The notes: generated by a model not told the origin, from the letters alone. A stretch of 64,000 nucleotides of DNA from JABMPO01 sp964539785 (GCA_964539785.1 CAZIJQ010000005.1:19097-83096), one strand, 5' to 3'; positions 17,674-26,152 are shown, counted from the first letter of the stretch. A program made the numbers and translations.

Positions 17674-18507
17674 ATGGATAGAATTATTGCACATATTCGC
17701 TTGCTGCGGCCTCTCAACCTGACCATCGGCGCTTTTTCGGTTGTGATTGGTGTGGCCATTGCCGGAGAATTACGGCAGACCGCGACTGTCATTATTGCCA
17801 CTTTGCTGGTGGTATGTTTTAATGCTGCTGCCAACGCACTGAACGATTATTTCGATTACGAAATCGATAAGATCAATCGACCCAACCGTCCGCTGGTTAC
17901 CGGGCTTGTGAAACGCGATGCGGCTAAATGGCTGGGAATCATCTTATTTATTATGGGAACGGGACTGGCATTTAAATTAAATCTCGGTGCCCGTTTTCTG
18001 GCCCTGGGAGCTGCTCTGCCATTGATGGTATTTTATACACCGGTACTCAAGGGACAGCCGCTGATTGGCAATATTGCCGTTGCCTTAATTCTGGGTTTGA
18101 CATTTCTGTTTGCCGGCGCAGCGGTCGGTAATCCTGGTCCGCTAATGGTTCCGGCTGTCCTGGCGTTTGGACTCACGCTGGTGCGGGAACTGCTAAAGGA
18201 TATCGCCGATGTGGAAGGCGACGCCAAGTCCAATTTACACACTCTGCCGTTGCTGGTGGGCGAAGGCTCAGCCACAATCACGGCCATTAACTTAGCTTTT
18301 TTGGTAGCAGTGGGGACAATGCTACCTTTTATCTTTAATTATTATAATGGCTGGTACCTGCTGGTGGCAGGGATCGGTGTATTTCTACCCTTGGGCTATA
18401 TAATTTTTGCACTGGTTCACAAACCGGATCCGAAAACAGCCGCCTTTTCGGCTAAGTTGCTTAAAATTGCCACCCTCATGGGTGTGATTGCGATTTATGT
18501 CGGCTAA
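17674..18507 (+). CDS. UbiA-family prenyltransferase
   Basis: A 277-residue integral membrane protein with about eight or nine predicted helices. Both Asp-rich motifs of the UbiA family are present: NALNDYFDYEIDKINRPNRP near residue 52, binding the prenyl diphosphate through magnesium, and the second motif KDIADVEGDAKSN near residue 173. The enzyme joins a polyprenyl group to an aromatic or glycerol-phosphate acceptor. The motif spelling is close to proteins annotated as geranylgeranylglycerol-phosphate geranylgeranyltransferase in FCB bacteria, but menaquinone or heme-O enzymes of the same fold cannot be excluded. The frame extends to a TTG at 17638; the ATG at 17674 matches the family start. 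Confidence 0.85.
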   Translation: MDRIIAHIRLLRPLNLTIGAFSVVIGVAIAGELRQTATVIIATLLVVCFNAAANALNDYFDYEIDKINRPNRPLVTGLVKRDAAKWLGIILFIMGTGLAFKLNLGARFLALGAALPLMVFYTPVLKGQPLIGNIAVALILGLTFLFAGAAVGNPGPLMVPAVLAFGLTLVRELLKDIADVEGDAKSNLHTLPLLVGEGSATITAINLAFLVAVGTMLPFIFNYYNGWYLLVAGIGVFLPLGYIIFALVHKPDPKTAAFSAKLLKIATLMGVIAIYVG

Positions 18508-18675
18508 TCAGACTAATTACTTTCCACTAAAAATCACTTAGTCGTAGCGGCATCTATCTATGCGTAAGCTACGATGGACAGGCAGAGAACGCAGAAAGAA
18601 CTGAATTTCCAACACCGATTAACGAATACTGATTTGCGAAGTCCGCATCCGGCTGCTTCGTACTTCAAAAATCGT

Positions 18676-18700
18676 TAATCCTTGTTCATTATTCATCATT
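18676..18700. repeat. Spacer repeat module, copy 1 (partner 22771-22795)
   Basis: Twenty-five bases starting TAATCCTTGTTC match 22771-22795 at 23 of 25 positions in the same orientation. In both spacers a shared 11-mer (GATTAACGAAT, at 18617 and 22717) lies 54-59 bases upstream, so the copies keep their order and rough spacing. Confidence 0.7.
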
Positions 18701-18710
18701 TTAAACAAGC

Positions 18711-18875
18711 TTGTCATTCTGAGGAATCCCACTTCAGCGGGATGACGAAGTTTACCTACCGTAACACAGGTGTAGGTAGGAATCTCAGACTATAGTTGAT
18801 TTGATAGACCAATGCCTGAAATTCCCACCTGCATTTCACTTTGGTAGGTAAACTTCACTACGATCAGAATGACAA
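18711..18875. repeat. Nested inverted-repeat element
   Basis: A 165-base element with perfect 12-base terminal inverted repeats (TTGTCATTCTGA at 18711-18722, its complement at 18864-18875). Inside is a perfect 14-base inverted repeat (18747-18760 with 18843-18856), and within that a short hairpin using the same CCTACC arm and GGTAGG at 18775-18780. No open frame or transposase. It could be a MITE-like or REP-like element, or encode a structured transcript. Confidence 0.65.
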
Positions 18876-19139
18876 TCCTTGGGAATGCTGGCTCACTAAC
18901 CGAAGGCTCCTTACGTTTCTCACTGCTTGAGCTTCAGCGAAAGCAAGCTCACTCTTTTCCACTGCCCATCACTAATTACCTTATTCCCATTTCCCGGCTT
19001 CTCCCGATACACTACGTTATCGAGATCTACGCTGTGCTTCGACTTTCCTAATTTTTAATTTTCCGGCTTTCACCATCCGGCCGTCATTCATTAAAATAGA
19101 CCGTGGAATTTTCCTTTTTAACGCCAATTTTAACACCCA

Positions 19140-22100
19140 ATGTCGGCTGAATTCGTACACCTGCACAACCATTCTGACTACAGTCTGCTAGATGGCGCCC
19201 AGACCGTTCATACCCTGGTGCGCCGGGCAGTGGAGCTGGACATGGATTCTGTGGCTCTCACCGAGCACGGCAATATGTTCTCGGCCGTTTCCTTTTATAA
19301 AGAGGCTAAAAAAGCCGGCATAAAGCCCATCATTGGTTGCGAGGTTTACGTGGCTCGCGAGAGCCGGTTTGACAAAAACCCCGACCGTACCAGTCCTGGC
19401 TGGGGCAACAATCACCTGGTGTTGCTGGCCCAGAATTATGACGGTTACCTGAATTTAATCAAGCTGGTCACCGCCGGTTATCTGGAAGGTTTTTACTATC
19501 GTCCCCGCATCGACCGTGAGCTTTTACGCCAGCACAGCGACGGCCTGATTGCCCTTTCGGCCTGCCTCCAGGGTGCACCCCAGAAAGCCGCTCTGGTTGC
19601 CAACGACTGGCAGGCTGCCATTCCGGTAGCAGAGGAGTATGCCGCCATGTTCCCGGACCGTTATTATTTGGAAATCCAGGATCACGGGATCCCGGAGGAA
19701 AAAGTCAACCAGATCAATATGGCGAAAGTGGCTAAGGAATTGGGACTGCCCCTGATCGCCACCAACGACGCCCATTATGCCCGCAGCGATCACGCCGATT
19801 CCCATGATATCCTGCTCTGCCTGGGTACCGGCAAGGATAAGGATGATCCCAATCGATTGCGCTACGCCACTCCCGAATTCTATCTCAAGTCCCAGGACCA
19901 GATGGTGGACCTGTTCAAGGACTACCCGGAAGTGATCGGTAATTCCCGCCGCATCGCCGATAGTATCGATATGGAATTCGACATGGATACCTATCACCTG
20001 CCGCGCTTCCCCATTCCCGCTGCCGCCGGAACTGATGATCCCGATGAATATCTGCGGACCGTGGCCAGCGCCGGCCTGGAAAAGCTTTACCCCGAGGTAA
20101 CACCCGAATTACAAGCCCGCCTGGATTTCGAGCTGGATACAATCGAGCAGATGGGCTTTGCCGGTTATTTTTTAATCACTGCTGATTTCGTCAAATATTC
20201 TCGCGACAATGCTATTCCTGTTGGACCCGGTCGTGGTTCCGCCGCCGGTTCCATCGTCTCTTATTCTCTGGGTGTCACTACCATTGATCCCATTCGTCAC
20301 AATTTATTGTTCGAGCGTTTTCTGAATCCCGAACGGATTTCATTACCGGATATCGACATCGATTTCTGCATCGAGCGCCGGGGCGAAGTGATCGATTATA
20401 TAAAACAGGTTTACGGTGAAGATTCCGTTACCCAGATCATTACCTTTGGAAAAATGAAAGCCCGCCAGGTTGTTCGGGATGTGGGGCGGGTGCTGGGCTT
20501 TACCTTCGGTGAAACCGATCGCGTGGCCAAGTTGATCCCCGCCGGACCGAAAGTCACCCTGGGGGATGCCATCTTCGCCAATCCGGAATTGAGCGCCCTG
20601 GATGACGATCCCCGCTACGCCGAGCTGCTGCGCCATTCCCTGATTCTGGAAGGCATGAACCGCCACGCCTCGATCCATGCGGCCGGGGTCGTTATCGCGC
20701 CCAGTGCCTTGACTAATTATATTCCACTCTACCGGTCTTCCACCGGCGATGTCACCAGTCAGTATGATATGAAATGTCTCGAAGAACTGGGACTCCTGAA
20801 AATGGATTTTCTGGGATTGCGCAATCTCACCGTCATCGATAAGGCCCTGAAGCTGATCCGGGACCAGGGCACGGAAGTTGATATCGAAAAAATTCCCTTA
20901 GACGATCCGGCGGTGTATAAGCTATTTGCCAAGGGCTTGACCACCGGCATTTTCCAGTTTGAATCCTCCGGCATGCGCGAATTCCTGAAAAAGCTCAAGC
21001 CTACCGCCATCGAGGATTTGATCGCCATGAACGCCCTTTATCGCCCGGGGCCCATGCAAAATATCGATAGTTTTATCAAGTGCAAACATGGCAAGAAAAA
21101 GATCGTGTACGCCCATCCGTCGTTAGAGTCGATCCTGGAGGAGACCTATGGGATTATCGTTTACCAGGAACAGGTAATGCAGATCGCCCACGAAGTCGGC
21201 GGCATGAGTCTGGCCGAAGCGGATAACCTGCGCCGAGGCATGGGCAAGAAAATTGCCGAACTGATGGCGGAACTGGGTAAAAAATTCGTGGAAGGAGCCG
21301 TGGCTAAAGGCATTAAACAGCGAACGGCCCAGAAAATCTACGACCTGATCGAAAAATTTGCTCAGTACGGTTTTAACAAAAGCCACTCCACGGCTTACGC
21401 CTACATCGCTTACCAGACTGCCTGGCTCAAGACTCATCATCCAGCGGCATTTATGAGCGCTAATCTCACCAGTGAGATGTCGAACATCGACCGGGTCGTT
21501 ATCCTGATCAATGAATGCCGCAAATTGGGGATCGCGGTGCGCCATCCAGATATCAATGTTTCCGGTGTAGATTTTCGTCCCGTGGATGAAAAAACCATTT
21601 CGTTTGGGCTGAATGCCATCAAAAATGTGGGTACCAAAGCTCTGGAAAAAATTGTGGAAGCCCGGGAAAAAGACGGACCATTTGATAATTTATTTGACTT
21701 GGGTTTCCGTGTTGACGCCCGGGCGGTAAATAAAAAAGTACTGGAAAGTCTGATAATGGCCGGCGCCATGGATGAGCTTGAAGGCAGCCGGGCACAGCAA
21801 TTCGTACAGATCGACTCCGCCATAAAATATTCCCAGCAGACCCAGGCTGCCAACAATCACAATCAGGTCGATATGTTCGGCAATGCCATTGGCGGGGAAA
21901 ACGTGGTACAGATTCCCACCCTGCCTCAGATTGACGACTGGGACCAGTCTACGGCTTTGAGTCACGAGAAAACGGTGCTGGGAATGTATTTGTCGGGGCA
22001 TCCGCTGCTCAAGTACGCCGAGGATCTGGAGCAGTTTTCCACGTTTGATTTTTCGGAAAAGATTGCTGAGACTCACATAAATAAAGTGCGGATCGGCGGC

Positions 22101-22580
22101 ACAATTCAGGACCTGCGCCAGCATCAGGATCGTAAAGGCAAGACCATGGCCTTTTTCCGATTGGAGTGTCTGGGCGGTTCCGCCGACATCACGATTTTCT
22201 CGGATACTTATGAAAAATACCGCGAGCATGTCTATAACGACAGCCTGGTATTCGTGGAAGGCAAACCCTCCACCGACGCTGATTTCAGCGATTTGAAGAT
22301 GCTTGTCAATGAGATTGTGCCCATTGGCAAAGTGCGGGATTATTTTTCCAAACGGGTAAATATCCGTCTCGATCCTGATGATATGACCGTCAAACAAGTC
22401 GAGGCCATAGCGGAACTGTCCCAAAAGCACCAGGGGAAACTGGGATTGATGTTTCATATAAAAAATGGTCGCGGGAAAGATAAACGGATCATCAGCCATA
22501 AGGTCCATGTTTCCACCAACCGGGAATTTTTACGGGAATTACAGGAGCAACTGGGCAGTAAGAACGTTTGGGTGGAGTAA
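19140..22580 (+). CDS. dnaE: DNA polymerase III alpha subunit
   Basis: The 1146-residue replicative polymerase. The N-terminal PHP domain keeps the full metal-ligand set by eye (HLHNHSDYSLLDG, LTEHGNMF, IGCEVY, ATNDAHYA), so it may still have exonuclease activity. The polymerase core has GPGRGSAAGS and the catalytic LPDIDIDFC (D404/D406), and HASIHAAGVVI further on. The fingers carry ALYRPGPMQ and FNKSHSTAYAYIAYQTAWLK. A helix-hairpin-helix region and an OB domain (VRIGGTIQDLRQHQDRKGKTMAFFRLE) follow. Length is typical for DnaE1. Several stretches are more GC-rich than neighbouring genes (39 of 60 bases in 20581-20640, by hand count). It is isolated between two repeat-rich spacers, with no Shine-Dalgarno visible at the ATG. 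Confidence 0.97.
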   Translation: MSAEFVHLHNHSDYSLLDGAQTVHTLVRRAVELDMDSVALTEHGNMFSAVSFYKEAKKAGIKPIIGCEVYVARESRFDKNPDRTSPGWGNNHLVLLAQNYDGYLNLIKLVTAGYLEGFYYRPRIDRELLRQHSDGLIALSACLQGAPQKAALVANDWQAAIPVAEEYAAMFPDRYYLEIQDHGIPEEKVNQINMAKVAKELGLPLIATNDAHYARSDHADSHDILLCLGTGKDKDDPNRLRYATPEFYLKSQDQMVDLFKDYPEVIGNSRRIADSIDMEFDMDTYHLPRFPIPAAAGTDDPDEYLRTVASAGLEKLYPEVTPELQARLDFELDTIEQMGFAGYFLITADFVKYSRDNAIPVGPGRGSAAGSIVSYSLGVTTIDPIRHNLLFERFLNPERISLPDIDIDFCIERRGEVIDYIKQVYGEDSVTQIITFGKMKARQVVRDVGRVLGFTFGETDRVAKLIPAGPKVTLGDAIFANPELSALDDDPRYAELLRHSLILEGMNRHASIHAAGVVIAPSALTNYIPLYRSSTGDVTSQYDMKCLEELGLLKMDFLGLRNLTVIDKALKLIRDQGTEVDIEKIPLDDPAVYKLFAKGLTTGIFQFESSGMREFLKKLKPTAIEDLIAMNALYRPGPMQNIDSFIKCKHGKKKIVYAHPSLESILEETYGIIVYQEQVMQIAHEVGGMSLAEADNLRRGMGKKIAELMAELGKKFVEGAVAKGIKQRTAQKIYDLIEKFAQYGFNKSHSTAYAYIAYQTAWLKTHHPAAFMSANLTSEMSNIDRVVILINECRKLGIAVRHPDINVSGVDFRPVDEKTISFGLNAIKNVGTKALEKIVEAREKDGPFDNLFDLGFRVDARAVNKKVLESLIMAGAMDELEGSRAQQFVQIDSAIKYSQQTQAANNHNQVDMFGNAIGGENVVQIPTLPQIDDWDQSTALSHEKTVLGMYLSGHPLLKYAEDLEQFSTFDFSEKIAETHINKVRIGGTIQDLRQHQDRKGKTMAFFRLECLGGSADITIFSDTYEKYREHVYNDSLVFVEGKPSTDADFSDLKMLVNEIVPIGKVRDYFSKRVNIRLDPDDMTVKQVEAIAELSQKHQGKLGLMFHIKNGRGKDKRIISHKVHVSTNREFLRELQEQLGSKNVWVE

Positions 22581-22770
22581 AGCGTTTTACCACCAAGTCG
22601 CGGAGATTACAGAACAATACTATCTTAACCACAGATTACACGGATTACTAATACCAATTGATTATATCTATGCTTCTTACTGGCTGAAGGCCGTCTCACA
22701 TTTCTTGTTTTTCACTGATTAACGAATGTCGAAGTTGGAAGTATATCGCCGGTTATAATTCTCAAATCAC

Positions 22771-22795
22771 TAATCCTTGTTCGTTATTCATTATT
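22771..22795. repeat. Spacer repeat module, copy 2 (partner 18676-18700)
   Basis: The second copy of the 25-base module, differing at two positions (A/G and C/T) from copy 1, preceded by the same GATTAACGAAT 11-mer at 22717-22727. Same orientation on the other side of dnaE. Confidence 0.7.
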
Positions 22796-22822
22796 CAACA
22801 CACCCCTTACCACTTTGTGGGT

Positions 22823-23055
22823 TCCCCTCTCAAGAGGGGATTAAAACCACGTACTCTCAAATTCCCCTGCACGGAGGGGTGGGCTAAAAACATTAGAATT
22901 AAAAACCGTTGAAACGGTTACATGTTCTTGGTATATCAAAACCCATGGTTGAAACCGTGGGTTGGTTATCCCGATCATCGGTGTCATTGTTTAAAAAGTC
23001 CACAACTTCAGTTGTGGGGGAAAAATGGACATTGATAATAACCGTTTTAACGGTT
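22823..23055. repeat. Cluster of five near-perfect even palindromes
   Basis: Within 233 bases: TCCCCTCT/AGAGGGGA (22823-22840), AACCGTT/AACGGTT (22904-22919), an 11-base pair of arms with one wobble (22940-22963), CCACAACT/AGTTGTGG (23000-23017) and AACCGTT/AACGGTT again (23040-23055). Each pair of arms is separated by exactly two bases (CA, GA, GA, TC, TT). A weaker CCCCT/AGGGG hairpin lies at 22864-22879. The first and last AACCGTT copies have identical arms. Stems are unrelated in sequence, so this is not a direct repeat or CRISPR array. Confidence 0.75.
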
Positions 23056-23145
23056 TAACAGATTCGTTATTATTCAGGAAGATTGCATTGTGGTATGTAA
23101 TGTATTCGTTAAATTCGTGTAATTCGTGGTTAAAGGAACAAGAAA

Positions 23146-23592
23146 ATGATCGCCGTTATCCAGCGTGTTTCCGAAAGTAAAGTTGTCATTGATAGTAAAA
23201 CAATCGGTGAAATCGGTCCGGGTCTGATGATCCTGCTGGGTGTATTTGACGATGATTCCGAAACCGATGGTGAATTTTTGGCGAGTAAAATTGCCGGTCT
23301 GCGAATTTTCAATGATGAAGACGGCAAGATGAATTTATCCATCAAAGATGTTGATGGTTCGGCGCTGGTGGTGAGTCAGTTCACTCTCTGCGGCGACTGG
23401 CGCAAGGGCCGTCGGCCTTCATATATTCACGCGGCGGTGCCCGCTGATGGTAAACGCCTGTACGAAGATTTCATCGTTCGGTTGCGTAACCACGGCTTGC
23501 CGGTGGAATCGGGCCAATTTGGCGCAATGATGCAGGTGGAACTGATCAATGATGGGCCGGTGACTTTTGTTTTGGATAGCAAATTAAAATAG
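23146..23592 (+). CDS. dtd: D-aminoacyl-tRNA deacylase
   Basis: A 148-residue cytoplasmic enzyme that removes D-amino acids (and glycine from tRNA-Ala) from mischarged tRNA. The family signature is complete: MIAVIQRVSESKV start, GLMILLGV, KIAGLRIFNDEDGKMN, the SQFTL motif that forms the active site with the cross-subunit Gly-Pro motif (here NDGPVTFVLDS). Length is standard. AAAGGAAC precedes the ATG. It opens the run of genes to 30000; the next gene is 17 bases away. Confidence 0.95.
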   Translation: MIAVIQRVSESKVVIDSKTIGEIGPGLMILLGVFDDDSETDGEFLASKIAGLRIFNDEDGKMNLSIKDVDGSALVVSQFTLCGDWRKGRRPSYIHAAVPADGKRLYEDFIVRLRNHGLPVESGQFGAMMQVELINDGPVTFVLDSKLK

Positions 23593-23609
23593 GATTTACA
23601 GGAAATACG

Positions 23610-23990
23610 ATGTCGGAAAAAGTAGTATTTATGATTGATTTGGATGGCACCTTGTGGGAAGATATTCCCAATGAGGAAGCAGCTGAACGAACAATGGATG
23701 CGGAGGTCTATCCAGGTGCAGTAGAATGGATAACCAAAAGGTATAACGAGGGACACCGGATTTGTTTTTTTACCGCCCGCTGGGAAGATTTACGCGCGGT
23801 TACTCTGGCAAAATTGGCAGAAATCGGTCTACCATATCACGACCTGATTATGGGTAAACCCAGAATCAGACACACTGAGTACGCCGGCTATCATTATGTG
23901 GATAATTGCAGTATTATTCGTGCTAATAGATTTGAAGGCGCCTGGACACCACTGATTAAAAAGGATATCAAAGTTCATGTTTTTGAATGA
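23610..23990 (+). CDS. Small HAD-superfamily hydrolase-like protein
   Basis: A 126-residue protein. The first HAD motif (FMIDLDGTLWED) and the second (FFTARWEDLRA, with Thr) are clear; a Lys near DLIMGKPR and an acidic YVDNCSI segment fill the third and fourth motif positions. There is no room for a large cap domain, so the active site is probably open. It resembles short HAD proteins found near sugar-phosphate and nucleotide genes, often annotated as phosphoheptose-related, but the substrate is unknown. It starts 17 bases after dtd, and a 192-base spacer follows before the B12-dependent subunit. Confidence 0.75.
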   Translation: MSEKVVFMIDLDGTLWEDIPNEEAAERTMDAEVYPGAVEWITKRYNEGHRICFFTARWEDLRAVTLAKLAEIGLPYHDLIMGKPRIRHTEYAGYHYVDNCSIIRANRFEGAWTPLIKKDIKVHVFE

Positions 23991-24182
23991 ATCAACCCGG
24001 CCGTATTTCCTCTGAAAAGCACGCGATCCACGAGGATTTTGAAAGCCAGCCTAAATACTGGAAATCCAGGCTGACAGCAGTAAATTCCACCGTATTTATT
24101 CATACTCATTTGTGACTAATTTAATCAACATTTTAGGTTGAAATAATATCCGGGATCCGGGGTAGTAGCGAGGTAAAAATTT

Positions 24183-24587
24183 ATGGAACGAAAAATCAGA
24201 ATATTAATGGCTAAACCGGGGCTGGATGGCCACGACCGGGGGATTAAAGTATTAGCTGCCGCTTACCGGGATGCCGGGATGGAAGTCATCTATCTGGGCT
24301 TGCGGCAAACACCGGAAATGATCGTTTCTGCCGCCCTCCAGGAAGATGTTGATGTCGTTGCATTGTCAATCCTGTCCGGGGCTCATATGACAATCTTTCC
24401 CCGGGTTTGGGAGCTTATGAAAGAAAAAGAAATTGACGATGCTTTGCTGACTGGCGGAGGTATAATCCCGGAAAAAGATATGCAAAGCTTGACAGAAATG
24501 GGTATCGGAAAATTATACGGTCCCGGCACGCCTGTCCAGGAAACAATTGATTACATCGAAGCCTGGGTCGAGGAAAACCGCTCATGA
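24183..24587 (+). CDS. Methylmalonyl-CoA mutase, cobalamin-binding subunit
   Basis: A 134-residue stand-alone B12-binding domain. The cobalamin signature D-x-H-x-x-G is GLDGHDRG (D15, H17, G20), followed by LSILSGAHM and TGGGIIPEKD, which contact the nucleotide tail of the cofactor. This is the small C-terminal part of methylmalonyl-CoA mutase, which interconverts methylmalonyl-CoA and succinyl-CoA; the large catalytic part is not in the window. Its stop overlaps the next start by four bases (ATGA), so it is coupled to an acyl-CoA carboxylase beta subunit, and both belong to propionyl/methylmalonyl-CoA metabolism. Other B12-binding domains (isobutyryl- or ethylmalonyl-CoA mutase) are possible. 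Confidence 0.9.
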   Translation: MERKIRILMAKPGLDGHDRGIKVLAAAYRDAGMEVIYLGLRQTPEMIVSAALQEDVDVVALSILSGAHMTIFPRVWELMKEKEIDDALLTGGGIIPEKDMQSLTEMGIGKLYGPGTPVQETIDYIEAWVEENRS

Positions 24588-26128
24588 CTAACCCGATCAA
24601 AAAGCTTGAAAAGTACCGTTCAGTGGCGCGTTTGGGTGGCGGCCAGGAGCGAATTGAACGTCAGCATCAGAAAGGTAAGCTGACAGCACGGGAGCGAATT
24701 GACTTGTTTATCGACAAGGGATCCTTTGTCGAAACGGATATGTTTGTCAAGCACCATACCACCGATTTTGGATTGGACCAAAAACAATATCTTAGTGATG
24801 GTGTGGTTACCGGTTATGGTACAGTAGATGGTCGACGAGTTTTCATATTCAGCCAGGATTTCACTGTTTTTGGCGGTGCGCTTTCCCGAGCCCATGCTGA
24901 AAAAATCTGTAAAATTATGGATCACGCCGGGAAAGTCGGTGCACCGGTTATCGGGTTGAATGATTCCGGTGGTGCTCGTATTCAGGAAGGTGTTGTCAGC
25001 CTGGGAGCCTATGCCGATATTTTTCTGCGAAACACCCTGTATTCCGGAGTTGTGCCGCAGCTGTCAGTAATTCTGGGTCCCTGTGCCGGCGGTGCGGTTT
25101 ATTCCCCGGCGATTACCGATTTTACCATCATGACCCAAGGCACCAGTCACATGTTTGTAACCGGCCCCAACGTTGTGAAAACAGTCACCCATGAAAATGT
25201 GACTTTTGAAGAATTGGGTGGTGCCATGACCCATGCCACCAAATCCGGTGTAGCTCATTTTGCTGGTGAAAATGAAATTGACTCTCTGGAAATTACCCGC
25301 AAACTGTTGTCCTATTTCCCATCAAATAATCAGGAAGATCCCCCATTCGTGGAATCTTCCGATCCCAGCGATCGGGAAGCTGTTGAACTTGACAGCATCG
25401 TCCCGGACAACACCAACAAAGCCTACGATATGCATGCGGTGATCAAGGCCGTGGTAGATCAAGGTGAATTCCTGGAAGTCCATGAAAATTATGCTCGCAA
25501 TATCGTGGTGGGGTTTGCCCGAATTGGTGGCTACTCAGTTGGAATTGTTGCCAACCATCCAGCCCATTTAGCGGGGGCGCTGGACATTGATTCATCCATG
25601 AAAGGCGCCCGGTTTGTCCGTTTTTGCGATGCTTTTAATATTCCTATTATCACTTTTGAGGATGTGCCGGGATTCTTACCTGGTACCGATCAGGAATGGG
25701 GTGGAATAATTAAGAATGGCGCTAAATTATTGTATGCTTATTGCGAAGCTACCGTACCCAAAATTACTATTATCACCAGGAAAGCCTACGGTGGTGCGTA
25801 CGACGTCATGAGTTCAAAACATATTCGGGGCGATGTAAATCTGGCCTGGCCCTCTGCGGAAATTGCGGTGATGGGTTCCCGGGGTGCTGTTGAAATTATT
25901 TTTCGTAAGGAAATCAACGAGGCCAAAGATCCGGCAGCGGAGGAGCAAAGGCTGGTTGATGAATACCGCACCAAATTTGCCAATCCCTATGTGGCAGCCG
26001 AATGGGGATATATCGATGATGTGATTGAACCGCGTTTTACGCGCCAGAAAATCGTTCAATCCTTGCAGATGCTGGAGAATAAAGTCGACAGCAACCCCCG
26101 TAAAAAGCATGGTAATATCCCCTTGTAA
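24584..26128 (+). CDS. Acyl-CoA (propionyl/methylmalonyl-CoA) carboxyltransferase beta subunit
   Basis: A 514-residue carboxyltransferase of the PccB/MmdA family. It moves carboxyl between carboxybiotin and propionyl-CoA. The crotonase-like halves are clear: N half with LTARERIDLFIDKGSF, FSQDFTVFGGALSRAHAEKI, NDSGGARIQEGV and GPCAGGAVYSPA; C half with PVGIVANHPAHLAGALDIDSS-like sequence and the DVPGFLPGTDQEWGGIIKNGAKL and TRKAYGGAYDVM loops that build the oxyanion holes. Length is standard. It is coupled to the B12 subunit gene. No biotin carboxylase, biotin carrier or decarboxylase membrane subunits are visible nearby, so carboxylase and decarboxylase roles cannot be told apart. Confidence 0.92.
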   Translation: MTNPIKKLEKYRSVARLGGGQERIERQHQKGKLTARERIDLFIDKGSFVETDMFVKHHTTDFGLDQKQYLSDGVVTGYGTVDGRRVFIFSQDFTVFGGALSRAHAEKICKIMDHAGKVGAPVIGLNDSGGARIQEGVVSLGAYADIFLRNTLYSGVVPQLSVILGPCAGGAVYSPAITDFTIMTQGTSHMFVTGPNVVKTVTHENVTFEELGGAMTHATKSGVAHFAGENEIDSLEITRKLLSYFPSNNQEDPPFVESSDPSDREAVELDSIVPDNTNKAYDMHAVIKAVVDQGEFLEVHENYARNIVVGFARIGGYSVGIVANHPAHLAGALDIDSSMKGARFVRFCDAFNIPIITFEDVPGFLPGTDQEWGGIIKNGAKLLYAYCEATVPKITIITRKAYGGAYDVMSSKHIRGDVNLAWPSAEIAVMGSRGAVEIIFRKEINEAKDPAAEEQRLVDEYRTKFANPYVAAEWGYIDDVIEPRFTRQKIVQSLQMLENKVDSNPRKKHGNIPL

Positions 26129-26152
26129 CAGTGAATCGAGGTTCGTAGAACA

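Larger units (their letters stand above)
18508..19139. other. Gene-free spacer before dnaE, rich in inverted repeats
   Basis: No credible gene is seen here. It holds a seven-base inverted repeat (18542-18548 with 18568-18574), sequence shared with the spacer on the other side of dnaE, and a nested palindromic element (18711-18875) beginning with the GTCATTCTGAGGAATC type of sequence often seen between genes of FCB-type bacteria. The dnaE promoter must lie within it or upstream; no clear promoter box or Shine-Dalgarno was seen near 19140. Confidence 0.6.
22581..23145. other. Gene-free spacer after dnaE
   Basis: No credible gene. A small open frame overlapping the dnaE end (to 22722) has no family features. 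The spacer contains the second copy of the module shared with the spacer before dnaE and a cluster of short palindromes (22823-23055). The last ~50 bases are AT-rich and lead to AAAGGA just before dtd. No promoter could be assigned with confidence. Confidence 0.6.

Noticed and set aside
18869..19051. 60-residue open frame in the spacer before dnaE
   Set aside because: Starts inside the inverted-repeat element, odd composition and no family features.
21690..22508. 272-residue minus-strand frame inside dnaE
   Set aside because: Antisense to conserved polymerase motifs; its sequence has no family pattern.
22465..22722. 85-residue open frame overlapping the dnaE end
   Set aside because: Mostly out of frame inside dnaE, no ribosome site, no domain; it continues into repeat-rich spacer.
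22823..23055. CRISPR-like array of palindromes near a genome with a Cas6-like gene
   Set aside because: The palindromes differ in sequence and spacing, so there are no direct repeats with spacers; no cas1/cas2 is present.
23987..24115. 42-codon frame overlapping the HAD gene stop (ATGA)
   Set aside because: The overlap is typical of coupled genes here, but the product has no recognisable feature and no comparison was possible; not counted as a gene.
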